This document shows positions 1 to 7,306 of a stretch of 13,536 nt of DNA, piece after piece. Made by a program: the position numbers and the translations under genes. The DNA lies in the NCBI GenBank assembly GCA_039815415.1, contig JBCBZH010000097.1:1-13536 (forward strand), written 5' to 3'. This stretch comes from JBCBZH01 sp039815415. GTDB taxonomy: Bacteria; Bacteroidota; Rhodothermia; Rhodothermales; Rubricoccaceae. The notes below the pieces were generated by a model. It was not told the DNA's origin and searched no databases. It worked only from the letters and a program-made list of their open reading frames with translations. Within the stretch, counting starts at the first letter, position 1; every line of letters starts with the position of its first letter.

Positions 1-115
1 CTCCGTTCCTGAGGGGACAGTATATGTCCTGGGCGATCACCGGCTAAATGCGATAGACAGTCGGTACCACGGACCCGTCCCAATCGAGAAGATTGTTGGC
101 ACCATCGTGCCCTGA
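1..115 (+). CDS. lepB: Signal peptidase I, C-terminal end (5' truncated by the window edge)
   Basis: Only the last 37 codons are present, read from base 2 to the TGA at 113-115. They include the type I signal peptidase box-E-like segment LGDHRLNAIDSRYHGPVP, which fits the family pattern GDxRxxSxDSRxxGxVP, followed by IEKIVGTIV as in other LepB C-termini. In E. coli LepB the Asp and Arg of this box support the Ser/Lys catalytic dyad; that dyad lies upstream of the window. The enzyme cleaves signal peptides from exported proteins on the outer face of the inner membrane. Here Ala replaces the usual Ser of the box (NA-DSR instead of NS-DSR), a small deviation. A 5-bp hairpin (GGCAC/GTGCC, 98-111) overlaps the last codons. 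fabI starts 61 bases downstream on the same strand. Confidence 0.85.
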   Translation, partial: SVPEGTVYVLGDHRLNAIDSRYHGPVPIEKIVGTIVP

Positions 116-176
116 CGTGCTGAGAGAGAACAGTGGGCGTCCGTAGCTTGGGGGCTTAGCACACCCACTCGACTCT

Positions 177-1016
177 ATGCCCGTCCCCGCCGAAGGAACC
201 GGCCTTCTCGCAGGCAAAACCGGCGTCATCTCTGGCGCTCTCGACCCGTCCTCCATCGCCTGGGCGCTCGCCGAAGCCGCGTACCGCGATGGCGCTCGCT
301 TCGTGCTTACCAACGCGCCCGTCACCCGGCGATTTGGCAAGATCAACCAGTTGGCGGAGTCGGTCGGCGATGCTCCGATCATTTATGCCGACGCGACGAG
401 CGATGACGAGCTGGCAAGCCTGTTTGCTGAGACCAAGGAGCACTTCGGTGGGCCAGTGGACTTCGTAGTGCACTCCATCGGGATGGGCATGAACGTCCGC
501 AAGGGCAAGGCCTACGAGGCGCTGAACTACGACTGGTATCACCGGACGCTGGACGTGTCCGCGATCTCGCTCCACCGCATGGTCCGCGCAGCGCTCGATG
601 GCGACGCGCTGGCGGACAACGGCTCGGTCCTCGCCATGAGCTACATCGGCGCGCAGCGGGTGTTCTCGGAGTACAGCGAAATGGGCGACGCGAAAGCACT
701 GCTCGAGTCTATCGTGCGGTCGTTCGGCTATCGCCTTGGGCGGCGCGGCATCCGCATCAACTCGATTTCCCAAAGCCCCACCAAGACCACCGCGGGCGGC
801 GGCATCGATGGCTTCGATGCCATGTTCGACTTTGCGGAAAAGATTGCGCCCCTTGGGAATGCGGACGCCAGCTCGTGTGCCGACTACTGTGTGACGCTCC
901 TCAGTGACTATTCCCGTATGGTCACCATGCAGACGCTCTATCACGACGGAGGCTTCTCCACGATGGGCGTGTCTGACGCGCTCATCGAACAGCTCGGTGG
1001 GACGATCAAGGAGTGA
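177..1016 (+). CDS. fabI: Enoyl-[acyl-carrier-protein] reductase (NADH), FabI type
   Basis: This 279-residue short-chain dehydrogenase-like protein should reduce trans-2-enoyl-ACP in the last step of each fatty-acid elongation cycle in the cytoplasm. The N-terminal dinucleotide-binding segment is GVISGALDPSSIAWALA (about residues 16-32), with the FabI-type SIAW replacing the glycine-rich loop of ordinary SDRs. The FabI catalytic pattern is intact: Tyr156 in SYIGAQR, then Tyr166 and Lys173 in YSEMGDAK, the same spacing as E. coli Tyr146/Tyr156/Lys163. The substrate-loop segment SQSPTKTTAGGG (198-209) resembles the Bacteroidota form rather than the E. coli one. The chosen ATG gives the normal family length; no Shine-Dalgarno is visible before it. 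The gene is followed by a repeat-bearing spacer and appears to be its own transcription unit or to follow lepB. Confidence 0.93.
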   Translation: MPVPAEGTGLLAGKTGVISGALDPSSIAWALAEAAYRDGARFVLTNAPVTRRFGKINQLAESVGDAPIIYADATSDDELASLFAETKEHFGGPVDFVVHSIGMGMNVRKGKAYEALNYDWYHRTLDVSAISLHRMVRAALDGDALADNGSVLAMSYIGAQRVFSEYSEMGDAKALLESIVRSFGYRLGRRGIRINSISQSPTKTTAGGGIDGFDAMFDFAEKIAPLGNADASSCADYCVTLLSDYSRMVTMQTLYHDGGFSTMGVSDALIEQLGGTIKE

Positions 1017-1048
1017 AGGAGGGGGCGTCATGGAGGCTCAACAGCTCG

Positions 1049-1169
1049 GTCATCCTGAGTCTGCTCGCCGAAGGCGGCTGGCGGAGGATCTGGTCGCGTA
1101 GCTGCGCCTCGCTCCGTCCGAAGCGAGGCGCTGGGGCCACCGAGATTCTTCGCTATGCTCAGAATGACA
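1049..1169. repeat. Palindromic interspersed repeat (MITE/REP-like) between fabI and the DoxX gene
   Basis: The ends are imperfect inverted repeats: GTCATCCTGAG (1049-1059) and CTCAGAATGAC (1158-1168), one mismatch in 11. Next inward are GGATCT (1086-1091) and AGATTCTTCGC (1143-1153). The core is a perfect 10-bp hairpin, GCGCCTCGCT (1104-1113) and AGCGAGGCGC (1122-1131), with an 8-base loop. The end sequence resembles the TGTCATTCTGAG...GAAGAATCT type of intergenic repeat that I recall from many unrelated bacterial genomes; that is memory, not a search. No protein is encoded: frames crossing it are short and unlike anything known. Together with flanking sequence it fills the 216-base spacer. 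Confidence 0.7.
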
Positions 1170-1222
1170 GGGCTCTGGAAGGACGACCCAGCTTCCAGAA
1201 TCACGTGCCCCTTGACGCCATT

Positions 1223-1232
1223 CGCCAGCTCG
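1223..1232 (+). repeat. CGCCAGCTCG motif directly before the DoxX start codon
   Basis: An exact copy of the window's over-represented 10-mer ends one base before the ATG at 1233, in the place where a ribosome binding site would be. The same 11-base form (CGCCAGCTCGA) recurs in three other spacers. Confidence 0.75.
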
Positions 1233-1619
1233 ATGTTAGACCTGCCTGATTCCACCCTCCGTGCCGTCGCCATCGTCGGGCTGGCGGGGATGTTCATGTT
1301 CGCGGGCGTGATGCATTTCGTCCGGCCTGCCATGTTCGAGGCCATCGTGCCACCCTATCTGCCGAATGCGAAGGCGCTGGTGCTCATCAGCGGTGTGGCG
1401 GAGATCCTGGGTGGTATTGGGCTGCTGATCCCGGCTACGCGCATCTGGGCAGGGATCGGGCTGATCCTGCTGCTCATCGCCGTCTTCCCGGCCCATATCT
1501 ACATGGTTCGCCAGCCCGAGGTCTTTCCGCAGGTGCCGGTGTGGGCGCTCTGGGCGCGGCTTCCGATGCAAGGCGTGCTGATCGCGGTAGTGGCCTGGGC
1601 TGCCGGTGTCTGGCCGTGA
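1233..1619 (+). CDS. DoxX-family inner-membrane protein
   Basis: This 128-residue, very hydrophobic protein has four probable membrane segments (about residues 9-29, 48-66, 71-92 and 111-126). The pattern FAGVMHFVRPAMFEAIVPPYLP followed by a glycine-rich GVAEILGGIGLL stretch is typical of small DoxX/DoxD-like proteins; this longer motif spans about residues 23-44. The precise function of the family is unsettled, with some members linked to quinone or thiosulfate redox chemistry. The frame is open further upstream to 1155, but that ATG lies inside the palindromic repeat, so the ATG at 1233 directly before the first membrane segment is preferred. The stop overlaps the next start (TGATG, 1617-1621), so it is probably translationally coupled to the M1 peptidase. 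Confidence 0.85.
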   Translation: MLDLPDSTLRAVAIVGLAGMFMFAGVMHFVRPAMFEAIVPPYLPNAKALVLISGVAEILGGIGLLIPATRIWAGIGLILLLIAVFPAHIYMVRQPEVFPQVPVWALWARLPMQGVLIAVVAWAAGVWP

Positions 1620-3142
1620 TGCGTTCTCTGATTCTGATTCTGGCCGTTGGGCTCTCCGCGTGTGGGGGAGCGGGGGACAGCGTGGATGCGCCGCCGCCCC
1701 AAGAGGGCGTCGATGTGCGGGAGGTCGCAGCCACGCTTCGCATCGAGCCCGAGGCGCTTCAGATCGACGGACTGGCGACACTCACCGTGCGCCATCCCTC
1801 GACGTTGCAGACGCTCGACATAGGACTTGACGATGCCCTCGATCTGCAGGGCGTCCGCGTCAATCGCCAGCCCGTTCAGGCCGCACGCGACGGCGACGCG
1901 CTGGCGATCCCGCTTTCCGGTGGCGATTCCTCGGTGGTCGAGATTGCCTACCAGGGCGTTCCTGCTTCTGGCGTCTACCGCAACGACTCGGAGGGCCAAA
2001 CGGTCGTCTACACCGACGGCTGGCCGGACCGTACGGCGGGGTGGCTCCCCACTGTCCATCACCCCTCGGACGACTCCCGACTGGACCTCACACTCGACGT
2101 TCCTGAGCGTTTCGAGGCTGTCGCGAGCGGCATTGCCGTACAGGACTCTGTAGTGGATGGGCGCCGCATCGCCCGGTTTGTCCTCGACGCGGATTCACCC
2201 CCGTACACGTTTGCCTTCGCGCTGGCGGACTTCACGATGGTGGAGGAGTCTGACACCGTCCGACACGCACTGCTCGCGGGCGACGTCGGGCTGGTGGGCC
2301 GTCTGGATCGGACCGGGGCGGCCCTGGACACGCTCGCCGCGCTGTTCGGGACGTATCCCTATGCCGCCTACACCACGGTCCAGGTCCCGATGGTGTACGC
2401 CGGGATGGAAAACGCCGCCGCACCATTCCTCCGCGCCGATCTGTACCGCACCGACATGGCGGGCCGCAACGCCATCGAGGAGGTGAACTGGCACGAGCTG
2501 GTGCATCAGTGGTGGGGCAACGCGGTTGTCCCGGCGGATTGGATCGACCTCTGGCTCGCCGAAGGCCCAGCGACGTACTTCACTGCCGACCTCTACGCTC
2601 GCCTCGACGGCGTCGACGCCGGACGCCGCCACCTCGCGCTGATGGTTCGCCAGCTCGAGCCCCGCGATGCGCGCCGCCCGCTCGTCCCCGACGACTACGG
2701 CGACCCTGTGACCATGCTCACGCCGACCGTCTATCAGAAGGGCGGCGCCGTGCTGCATACGATGCGCCTCACGATTGGCGATGAGGCGTTCTGGGCCGGA
2801 TGGCGCTCTCTCCAGACCGACTTCGCAGACCGACCGCTCTCGACCGCTGCGTTCCAATCGACGTTCGAAGCCGCCAGCGGCCGGGACCTCGATGCCTTCT
2901 TCGACCTCTGGGTCTACACCGGTCCCGTGCCGACGCTTCGCACGCGCTGGGACCGCGCCACTCGCACGCTCGCCTGGGAGATCGAGGGTGACAATGGCAC
3001 CCTTGCCGACGTTCCGTTCGAGCTGATGCTTCTTCAGGATGGCGAGGAGGTCGTCGCGCTGGCGACCGACGGCGTGGCGTCCCTCCCGGGCGATGGGAGG
3101 CCGGACGTATGGCCCGTCGGGGTTCTGGTGGAGGTGCGGTGA
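1619..3142 (+). CDS. M1-family zinc aminopeptidase, predicted lipoprotein
   Basis: This 507-residue gluzincin probably removes N-terminal residues from peptides outside the cytoplasm. The N-terminus (MRSLILILAVGLSAC) is a lipoprotein signal with lipobox LSAC, Cys15, so the protein should be lipid-anchored. An N-terminal beta domain precedes the catalytic domain. Catalytic elements are complete: exopeptidase motif GMEN (262-265, GAMEN equivalent), zinc motif HELVH (292-296) followed by QWWGN, third zinc ligand Glu315 in WLAEG, 18 residues after the second His, and the probable transition-state Tyr372 in TVYQKGG. It lacks the long C-terminal ERAP-type domain of larger M1 enzymes and ends in a short beta-rich tail. 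The frame is open further upstream, but the ATG overlapping the DoxX stop gives the lipoprotein signal and is chosen. Confidence 0.92.
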   Translation: MRSLILILAVGLSACGGAGDSVDAPPPQEGVDVREVAATLRIEPEALQIDGLATLTVRHPSTLQTLDIGLDDALDLQGVRVNRQPVQAARDGDALAIPLSGGDSSVVEIAYQGVPASGVYRNDSEGQTVVYTDGWPDRTAGWLPTVHHPSDDSRLDLTLDVPERFEAVASGIAVQDSVVDGRRIARFVLDADSPPYTFAFALADFTMVEESDTVRHALLAGDVGLVGRLDRTGAALDTLAALFGTYPYAAYTTVQVPMVYAGMENAAAPFLRADLYRTDMAGRNAIEEVNWHELVHQWWGNAVVPADWIDLWLAEGPATYFTADLYARLDGVDAGRRHLALMVRQLEPRDARRPLVPDDYGDPVTMLTPTVYQKGGAVLHTMRLTIGDEAFWAGWRSLQTDFADRPLSTAAFQSTFEAASGRDLDAFFDLWVYTGPVPTLRTRWDRATRTLAWEIEGDNGTLADVPFELMLLQDGEEVVALATDGVASLPGDGRPDVWPVGVLVEVR

Positions 3143-3152
3143 CCGCCCGTTT

Positions 3153-3298
3153 GCCAGCTCAAGGGGCAGAGGCTGGTTGTACCGGTACGCTGGTGCAGGC
3201 CGATGTGCTTCGCGCTGGTGTTGTGCCGGAGACGCCTCAGCGGGGCGTCTTTACGAGTGCGCTGTAGGTCGTCTTCTGTTCCTCGTCTCGAGCTGGCG
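3153..3298. repeat. Inverted motif pair bracketing the M1-HAD spacer
   Basis: A variant copy, GCCAGCTCAAG (3153-3163), lies just after the M1 stop. An exact copy in opposite orientation, CTCGAGCTGGCG (3287-3298), lies just before the HAD start. The arms match with one mismatch over 11 bases. The spacer between them holds a terminator-like hairpin and a 10-base palindrome GTACCGGTAC (3179-3188). The arrangement resembles the spacer at 7192-7247, where the arms are perfect. Confidence 0.55.
3230..3252 (+). terminator. Rho-independent-like terminator after the M1 peptidase gene
   Basis: A 7-bp perfect stem AGACGCC (3230-3236) / GGCGTCT (3244-3250) with a 7-base loop is followed by only two more T residues and then ACG. 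The T run is short, so strength is doubtful. It sits about 90 bases after the M1 stop and separates the DoxX-M1 unit from the HAD gene. Confidence 0.45.
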
Positions 3299-3334
3299 AC
3301 TCTCGCTCCTCGCTCCGGATTCCTCGTTCCTCAG

Positions 3335-4087
3335 ATGATTCGATTATTTCTCGCGGATATCGACGGGTGCCTCTCGGAGCCCTACACGCCGTACGATTGG
3401 GACGGATTCGCGCAGCTCCGCGAGTGGTCTGCCCATGCCGCAAACGACGCGCGGTATCCGCGCCTTGGCCTCTGCTCCGGCCGCAGCTATGCCTACGTCG
3501 AGGCCATGGCACAGGCCCTCGGTCTGACCGCACCCGCCCTGTTCGAGAGTGGCGGGGGCCGGTTTGATCTGCCCGACGCGCGCATCGCCTGGAATCCGAG
3601 ACTGACGCCTGAGGTGGAGCGCGAGCTGGAAGCCGCACGGCGGTTCTTGCTGGAACACGTCGTCCCGACCTCCTCCACGATCTCGTTCGACTATGGCAAG
3701 CGCAGCCAGGCGGGCATCGTCAGCCCGACGGTTGGAGAGTGCGAGACCCACCTTCCTGCCGTGGCGGCGTTCCTCGCGGGGGAGCTTCCCGACCTGACGG
3801 CCTTCCACACGCCCTATTCCATCGACATTGTCCCGGCAGGGCTGACCAAAGCCGATGCTCTTCGTTGGCTGGCTGAAGAGGAGGGCCTGACGCTCGACGA
3901 GCTGGCGTTTATCGGAGATACCAACGGGGACGCAGCGGCCATGCAGGCGGCGGGTGCAGGGTTCTCGCCGAGCAACGGATCCGAGGCTGCGAAGGCGGCC
4001 GCTGACGTGGTGACTGAAGGTGCCGTGCTGGCGGGCACGCTGGACGCCTATCGGTGGTGCCTGCGTCGAAACGGTGTGAACGCATGA
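3335..4087 (+). CDS. HAD-superfamily hydrolase (probable sugar or glycolate phosphatase type)
   Basis: This 250-residue cytoplasmic phosphatase has all four HAD motifs: I, LADIDG with Asp8 (nucleophile) and Asp10; II, Ser48 in CSGRS; III, Lys172 in GLTKADAL; IV, GDTNGD (194-199) with acidic residues for Mg binding. The C2-type cap between motifs II and III and the IGDTNGDAAAMQAAG segment place it near the Cof / phosphoglycolate / sucrose- or mannosyl-phosphoglycerate phosphatase group. The substrate cannot be read from sequence. The frame is open upstream to 3203, but that region contains the terminator-like hairpin and a repeat motif; the ATG at 3335 starts exactly at the usual MIRLFLADIDG beginning of the family. 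No Shine-Dalgarno is seen. The stop is followed at once by a hairpin. Confidence 0.85.
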   Translation: MIRLFLADIDGCLSEPYTPYDWDGFAQLREWSAHAANDARYPRLGLCSGRSYAYVEAMAQALGLTAPALFESGGGRFDLPDARIAWNPRLTPEVERELEAARRFLLEHVVPTSSTISFDYGKRSQAGIVSPTVGECETHLPAVAAFLAGELPDLTAFHTPYSIDIVPAGLTKADALRWLAEEEGLTLDELAFIGDTNGDAAAMQAAGAGFSPSNGSEAAKAAADVVTEGAVLAGTLDAYRWCLRRNGVNA

Positions 4088-4088
4088 T

Positions 4089-4123
4089 TGGCGTGATCTC
4101 TGCGTTGAGATCGGCCCACGCCA
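4089..4123. terminator. Hairpin after the HAD gene
   Basis: Outer arms TGGCGTG (4089-4095) and CACGCCA (4117-4123) and inner arms GATCTC (4095-4100) and GAGATC (4107-4112) form a bulged stem starting two bases after the HAD stop. No T tract follows, so it may be a factor-dependent terminator, an mRNA-stabilising structure, or an operator for the next gene. Confidence 0.4.
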
Positions 4124-4157
4124 TTGAATAGCTTCCATCGTCCCGCTGCGGTCTCCT

Positions 4158-5075
4158 ATGCGCCTGAATGTCGCCTGTTGTCTCGTTCTTGTGCTCGTCA
4201 GCTCGGGCACAGCGCACGCGCAGGCTGCCTCCGAGTCTCGGCCGTCCCCAGACGACCGGCCCGCGCGGGCGCTTCTGATCCAGGCAGGCATGTTGGATAC
4301 CACGGCGGTGGAGACCGACACAACGAGCCTCCAAGCCGCCAGCTCGACGGAGCCGGAGGAGGCCTCTGCGCCGAGCCCGGTCGCCATGCCGCCCATCGAC
4401 CCGACGCCGCTGTACTATGTCGTGGAACGGGGCGCTCGGCTTCGCGCAGCGCCGGAGGATCGTGCGCCGGTCGTAGAGCGGTTGCCCATGCGCGAGGGCG
4501 TTCGTGTGCTGGCCGATAGCATCGGAAGCGATGAGGGGTGGCATCACGTGCGCTATGGCGAGACGGAAGGGTTCGTGCGGGTATCGGCGCTGTCGAACCT
4601 CTGGATTCGGATCAACAAGACGGAGCGCACGCTGTACCTCTACGAGGGCTCCAAGCTGGCGAGGGTCTTTCCCGCAGATGTGTCCGCGGGCACGGGCGAC
4701 AAGGTCCGGCGCTCGCGCCTCGGCGAGCTGGAGCATTACCGGATTCCCGAAGGCACCTTTTTCGTCGTGCGGCTGCACGGGGAATCGGAGTACTACAAGG
4801 CGTTCGTTATCAACTACCCCAACCGAGCCCACGCGGAGCGAGGTTTGCGCGATGGCCTCATCACTCCGGCTCAGTTCCGCGCCATCGCGGCTGCAGAGGA
4901 GAACATCGCCGAGCCCCCGATGGGAACCCCGCTGGGGGGGCTGATCGAGATCCACGGCTCGGGCTCGGGGCGTCAGCGCGCGTGGACCCGGGGCTGCGTG
5001 GCGCTGCGCAACATCCACATGGATGACCTGTGGGACATCGTGAAGGTGGGCACGCCGGTCGTGATCGAGCCGTAG
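4158..5075 (+). CDS. Exported L,D-transpeptidase (YkuD) with N-terminal SH3b domain
   Basis: This 305-residue protein starts with a cleavable signal peptide (about residues 1-21, ending AHA before Gln22). A low-complexity, Pro/Glu/Ala/Thr-rich linker follows (22-84), then a bacterial SH3 (SH3b) domain (about 86-147, with GWHHVRYGETEGFV) and a YkuD domain (about 148-304). The YkuD catalytic signature is complete: His266 in IEIHGSGSG, then TRGCVALRN with nucleophile Cys280 and Arg284. Such enzymes form 3-3 (DAP-DAP) cross-links in peptidoglycan or attach proteins to it, in the periplasm; SH3b domains usually bind the cell wall. An insertion between the first YkuD strands and the catalytic core (about 205-255, with NYPNRAHAERGLRDG) is common in Erf/YafK-like subfamilies. 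With mpl at the other end of the window it suggests an envelope-maintenance neighbourhood. Confidence 0.9.
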   Translation: MRLNVACCLVLVLVSSGTAHAQAASESRPSPDDRPARALLIQAGMLDTTAVETDTTSLQAASSTEPEEASAPSPVAMPPIDPTPLYYVVERGARLRAAPEDRAPVVERLPMREGVRVLADSIGSDEGWHHVRYGETEGFVRVSALSNLWIRINKTERTLYLYEGSKLARVFPADVSAGTGDKVRRSRLGELEHYRIPEGTFFVVRLHGESEYYKAFVINYPNRAHAERGLRDGLITPAQFRAIAAAEENIAEPPMGTPLGGLIEIHGSGSGRQRAWTRGCVALRNIHMDDLWDIVKVGTPVVIEP

Positions 5076-5332
5076 GGTGGGAGGCCAGTGGCCCGTAGGA
5101 GGGGGCAGTCTGGAGTTCTGCGAGGCCTCGTCAGCTCGATGGGGACAGCTGCGCGGAAGGTGGCGAGAGGGGGCGCGATTCTGTCCAGACACCCCAGAGC
5201 CTTCCGGCCCCGCATGCCTCTCCTTCCTCGAGCTGGCGATCCTTTCTACTGGCTACTCGCCACGAGCCCCACGACGCAACCCCGGCACGGGCCGCATCGT
5301 ATCAGGCTCCAACCGATTCTATTGATGGTGCC
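5076..5332. other. 257-base spacer without a gene, with a bracketing motif pair
   Basis: No frame here looks coding. A one-mismatch copy of the motif, CGTCAGCTCG (5129-5138), and an exact opposite copy, CGAGCTGGCG (5229-5238, within CTCGAGCTGGCG), lie in inverted orientation, the same arrangement as in the 3143-3334 and 7190-7306 spacers. I see no convincing promoter box. Confidence 0.5.
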
Positions 5333-6709
5333 ATGTCTGCTTTTTTTCGCCGGTTTGGAGGTGCAGTCGCAGTCGTCATTGCGCTGGTAGCGTCCGTGAG
5401 TGCGTGGGCGCAGTCCGAGACGCTCACGTTTGAGGAGCCCCTCAGCGATGGGCCTGTGTATCGCGTGGAGGTCAACGGGATGATCGACAACGCGCTGGCG
5501 CGCTATGTGCAGCGCTCGATCTCCGATGCTGAACGCGATGACGCGTCCGTGATCGTGTTCGAGATCGATACGTTTGGAGGCTTGCTGGATGCGGCCGACG
5601 TGATCCGCAAGGAACTTCTGGCAACCGATGTGCCGACCGTGGCCGTAGTGTCTGGCAATGCTGCCAGCGCGGGAGCGCTCATCACCTACGCCGCCGACAA
5701 GATTGTGATGACGCCAGGCTCGTCGATGGGCGCGGCGACCGCCGTGGACCAGGCGGGGGAGTACGCGCCGGAAAAGATTCAGAGCTACACGCGGGGTCTG
5801 ATGCGCGCCACTGCAGAGGCCAACGGGCGCGATCCGCAGATCGCGGAGGCGATGGTGGACGAGACGCTGTCGGTTCCCGGTGTGGTGGAGGAAGGCCAGT
5901 TGCTGACGCTCACCACCGATGAGGCCAAGCGTCTCAACGTCGCCGATGCCGTGCTGCCGTCGGCGGATGCCGTTGTCGGTGCCCTAGGCCTGGAGGCGGC
6001 CACCGAGGTAGAGCACCACGTGACCACCGTCGAGAAGCTTCTCCGCTTCCTGGGCTCGCCTGTGATGGCATCGCTGCTGCTCATGATGATGATGAGCGGG
6101 CTCTACTTCGAGCTTCAGACGCCGGGCATCGGGTTTGCCGGAGCGATGGCGTTTGTCGGCGCAGCGCTGTTCTTCGCGCCGCATTACATGCTCGGGCTGG
6201 CGCAGAGCTGGGAGATTGCCCTGTTCGCGGTCGGTTTGATATTGATCGCCATCGAGGTATTCGTGGTGCCGGGATTTGGCATCTTCGGCATTTCGGGGAT
6301 CACCATGATGCTGGGTGCGCTCCTCATCGCGCTGGTGCCCAACATCGGCTTCCGCTTCCCGACGGATGGCGAGATCGCGCAGGCGACCATGACACTCGCC
6401 GTAGCGCTTTCGTTGACGGTGGTCCTGGGCTTCTCACTCGCGCGTTATCTGCCGCGCAGCGAGCGGTTCGGACATCTGGTGCTGATGCCCTCGCTGGATG
6501 CGGCAACCGGCCACACGTCTGCAGAGACGGCCTATGACCTCGTCGGCCAGCGCGGCGTGACGGTGACCGATCTCCGCCCAGCCGGCGTCGTTGACATCGA
6601 CGGGAAGCGGGTCCAGGTGGTCTCGCAAGGGCCGTTCGTGTCAGCGGGGTCCACAGTCGAAGTCCTGGAGGCTCGGGGCTCCCGCGTAGAAGTTCGTGAG
6701 GTGGCCTAG
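5333..6709 (+). CDS. NfeD-family membrane protein with ClpP/SppA-type serine protease domain
   Basis: This 458-residue protein has a signal or anchor sequence (about residues 8-26, ending AWA), an exported ClpP-fold protease domain (about 40-225), four to five membrane segments (about 243-258, 265-288, 293-312, 317-337 and 352-370), and a C-terminal OB-fold (about 402-457). The probable catalytic Ser112 lies in SGNAASAGALI and the general base is probably Lys148 in PEKIQSY, consistent with the Ser-Lys dyad of archaeal PH1510-type NfeD proteases. The family is thought to cut the hydrophobic C-termini of SPFH/stomatin partners and to act in membrane quality control. The stop abuts the start of the next NfeD gene (TAGATG), implying co-transcription. 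No SPFH gene is present in the window, which is unusual since the two are often neighbours. Confidence 0.9.
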   Translation: MSAFFRRFGGAVAVVIALVASVSAWAQSETLTFEEPLSDGPVYRVEVNGMIDNALARYVQRSISDAERDDASVIVFEIDTFGGLLDAADVIRKELLATDVPTVAVVSGNAASAGALITYAADKIVMTPGSSMGAATAVDQAGEYAPEKIQSYTRGLMRATAEANGRDPQIAEAMVDETLSVPGVVEEGQLLTLTTDEAKRLNVADAVLPSADAVVGALGLEAATEVEHHVTTVEKLLRFLGSPVMASLLLMMMMSGLYFELQTPGIGFAGAMAFVGAALFFAPHYMLGLAQSWEIALFAVGLILIAIEVFVVPGFGIFGISGITMMLGALLIALVPNIGFRFPTDGEIAQATMTLAVALSLTVVLGFSLARYLPRSERFGHLVLMPSLDAATGHTSAETAYDLVGQRGVTVTDLRPAGVVDIDGKRVQVVSQGPFVSAGSTVEVLEARGSRVEVREVA

Positions 6710-7189
6710 ATGGAACTGCTCATCCTCATCGGGCTGATCGTCGTCGGGCTGGCGCTCATTGCGCTGGAGGTGACGGTCGTGCCTGGCTTCAACGTGGTTG
6801 GAGTCCTGGGGGTGCTGGGGGCTGGCTTCGGAGTGGTCTATGCGTTTATGACGTTTGGCCCCGCAGGCGGCCTCATGGCTCTGCTGGCGACCATCGCGAG
6901 TGCTGTGGCGCTGTTCTACCTCTTGTGGCAGTCCGGTGCCTGGGACCAGTTCATCCTCAGCGACAGCCTGCGTCGGGACACGGCAGCGGACGCGGCCGAC
7001 CAGGAGTCGCGGTCGGAGATGCTGGGCCGCACCGGCTACGCGGTGACGCCTCTGCGCCCCGGAGGCGTGGTCGAGGTCGATGGGGCACGCGTGGAGGTCG
7101 AGACCGAAGGCGCGTTCGTGGCGTCGGGCAGCGAAGTCCGTGTGGTGGCGATGGACCGGCGGCGGTTCATCGTGCGGCCTGTGGAGTAG
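6710..7189 (+). CDS. Short NfeD-family membrane protein (no protease domain)
   Basis: This 159-residue protein has an N-terminal hydrophobic part with about three membrane segments (about residues 2-22, 28-47 and 53-73) containing the NfeD-typical ALEVTVVPGF turn. A cytoplasmic C-terminal OB-fold (about 103-157) follows: GRTGYAVTPLRPGGVVEVDG. This OB-fold closely resembles that of the preceding gene (GQRGVTVTDLRPAGVVDIDG), so the pair are likely paralogous modules. Short NfeD proteins usually pair with flotillin-like SPFH proteins. The start codon directly follows the previous stop. A motif hairpin begins two bases after its own stop. Confidence 0.88.
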   Translation: MELLILIGLIVVGLALIALEVTVVPGFNVVGVLGVLGAGFGVVYAFMTFGPAGGLMALLATIASAVALFYLLWQSGAWDQFILSDSLRRDTAADAADQESRSEMLGRTGYAVTPLRPGGVVEVDGARVEVETEGAFVASGSEVRVVAMDRRRFIVRPVE

Positions 7190-7191
7190 AC

Positions 7192-7247
7192 CGCCAGCTC
7201 GAGGGGCTTGCGTTCCAGGACCGTCAGCCTCCGCTCTCGAGCTGGCG
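7192..7247. repeat. Perfect 12-bp inverted motif pair (candidate terminator or recognition element)
   Basis: CGCCAGCTCGAG (7192-7203) and CTCGAGCTGGCG (7236-7247) are exact reverse complements separated by 32 bases, and two more pairs (one G-U) extend the stem inward. It begins two bases after the stop of the short NfeD gene. No T run follows. Each arm contains the over-represented 10-mer. The layout recalls Neisseria uptake sequences that sit as inverted pairs in terminators. Confidence 0.7.
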
Positions 7248-7306
7248 TGACCCGCGTGGCAAGCACCAGTACCTTCCGGCTCCATCTCCATCTGCCAGGA
7301 TCGTTC

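Noticed and set aside
156..1031. Long open frame on the minus strand over fabI
   Set aside because: Its translation is Arg/His/Asp-rich and unlike any family; it is the mirror of the high-GC fabI coding frame.
1155..1232. Upstream ATG giving a longer DoxX protein
   Set aside because: The added 26 residues are encoded by the palindromic repeat and spacer and would precede the first membrane segment with an unrelated polar stretch.
3139..3267. 42-codon frame starting with a GTG that overlaps the M1 stop (GTGA)
   Set aside because: The overlap resembles translational coupling, but the peptide matches nothing I know, third positions are less GC-rich than in neighbouring genes, and the frame runs through a terminator-like hairpin.
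4105..4134. Possible promoter TTGAGA-18-TAGCTT before the L,D-transpeptidase
   Set aside because: The -10 box is poor and the -35 box lies inside the hairpin after the HAD gene; nothing independent supports it.
3909..5192. 427-codon minus-strand open frame over the HAD and L,D-transpeptidase genes
   Set aside because: It spans two well-supported plus-strand genes and their spacer and has no recognisable domain, so it is a GC-driven shadow.
7208..7306. TTG start giving a 254-residue lipoprotein
   Set aside because: It would bury the lipobox signal behind 33 basic and polar residues and begin inside the motif hairpin; the GTG at 7307 gives a standard signal.
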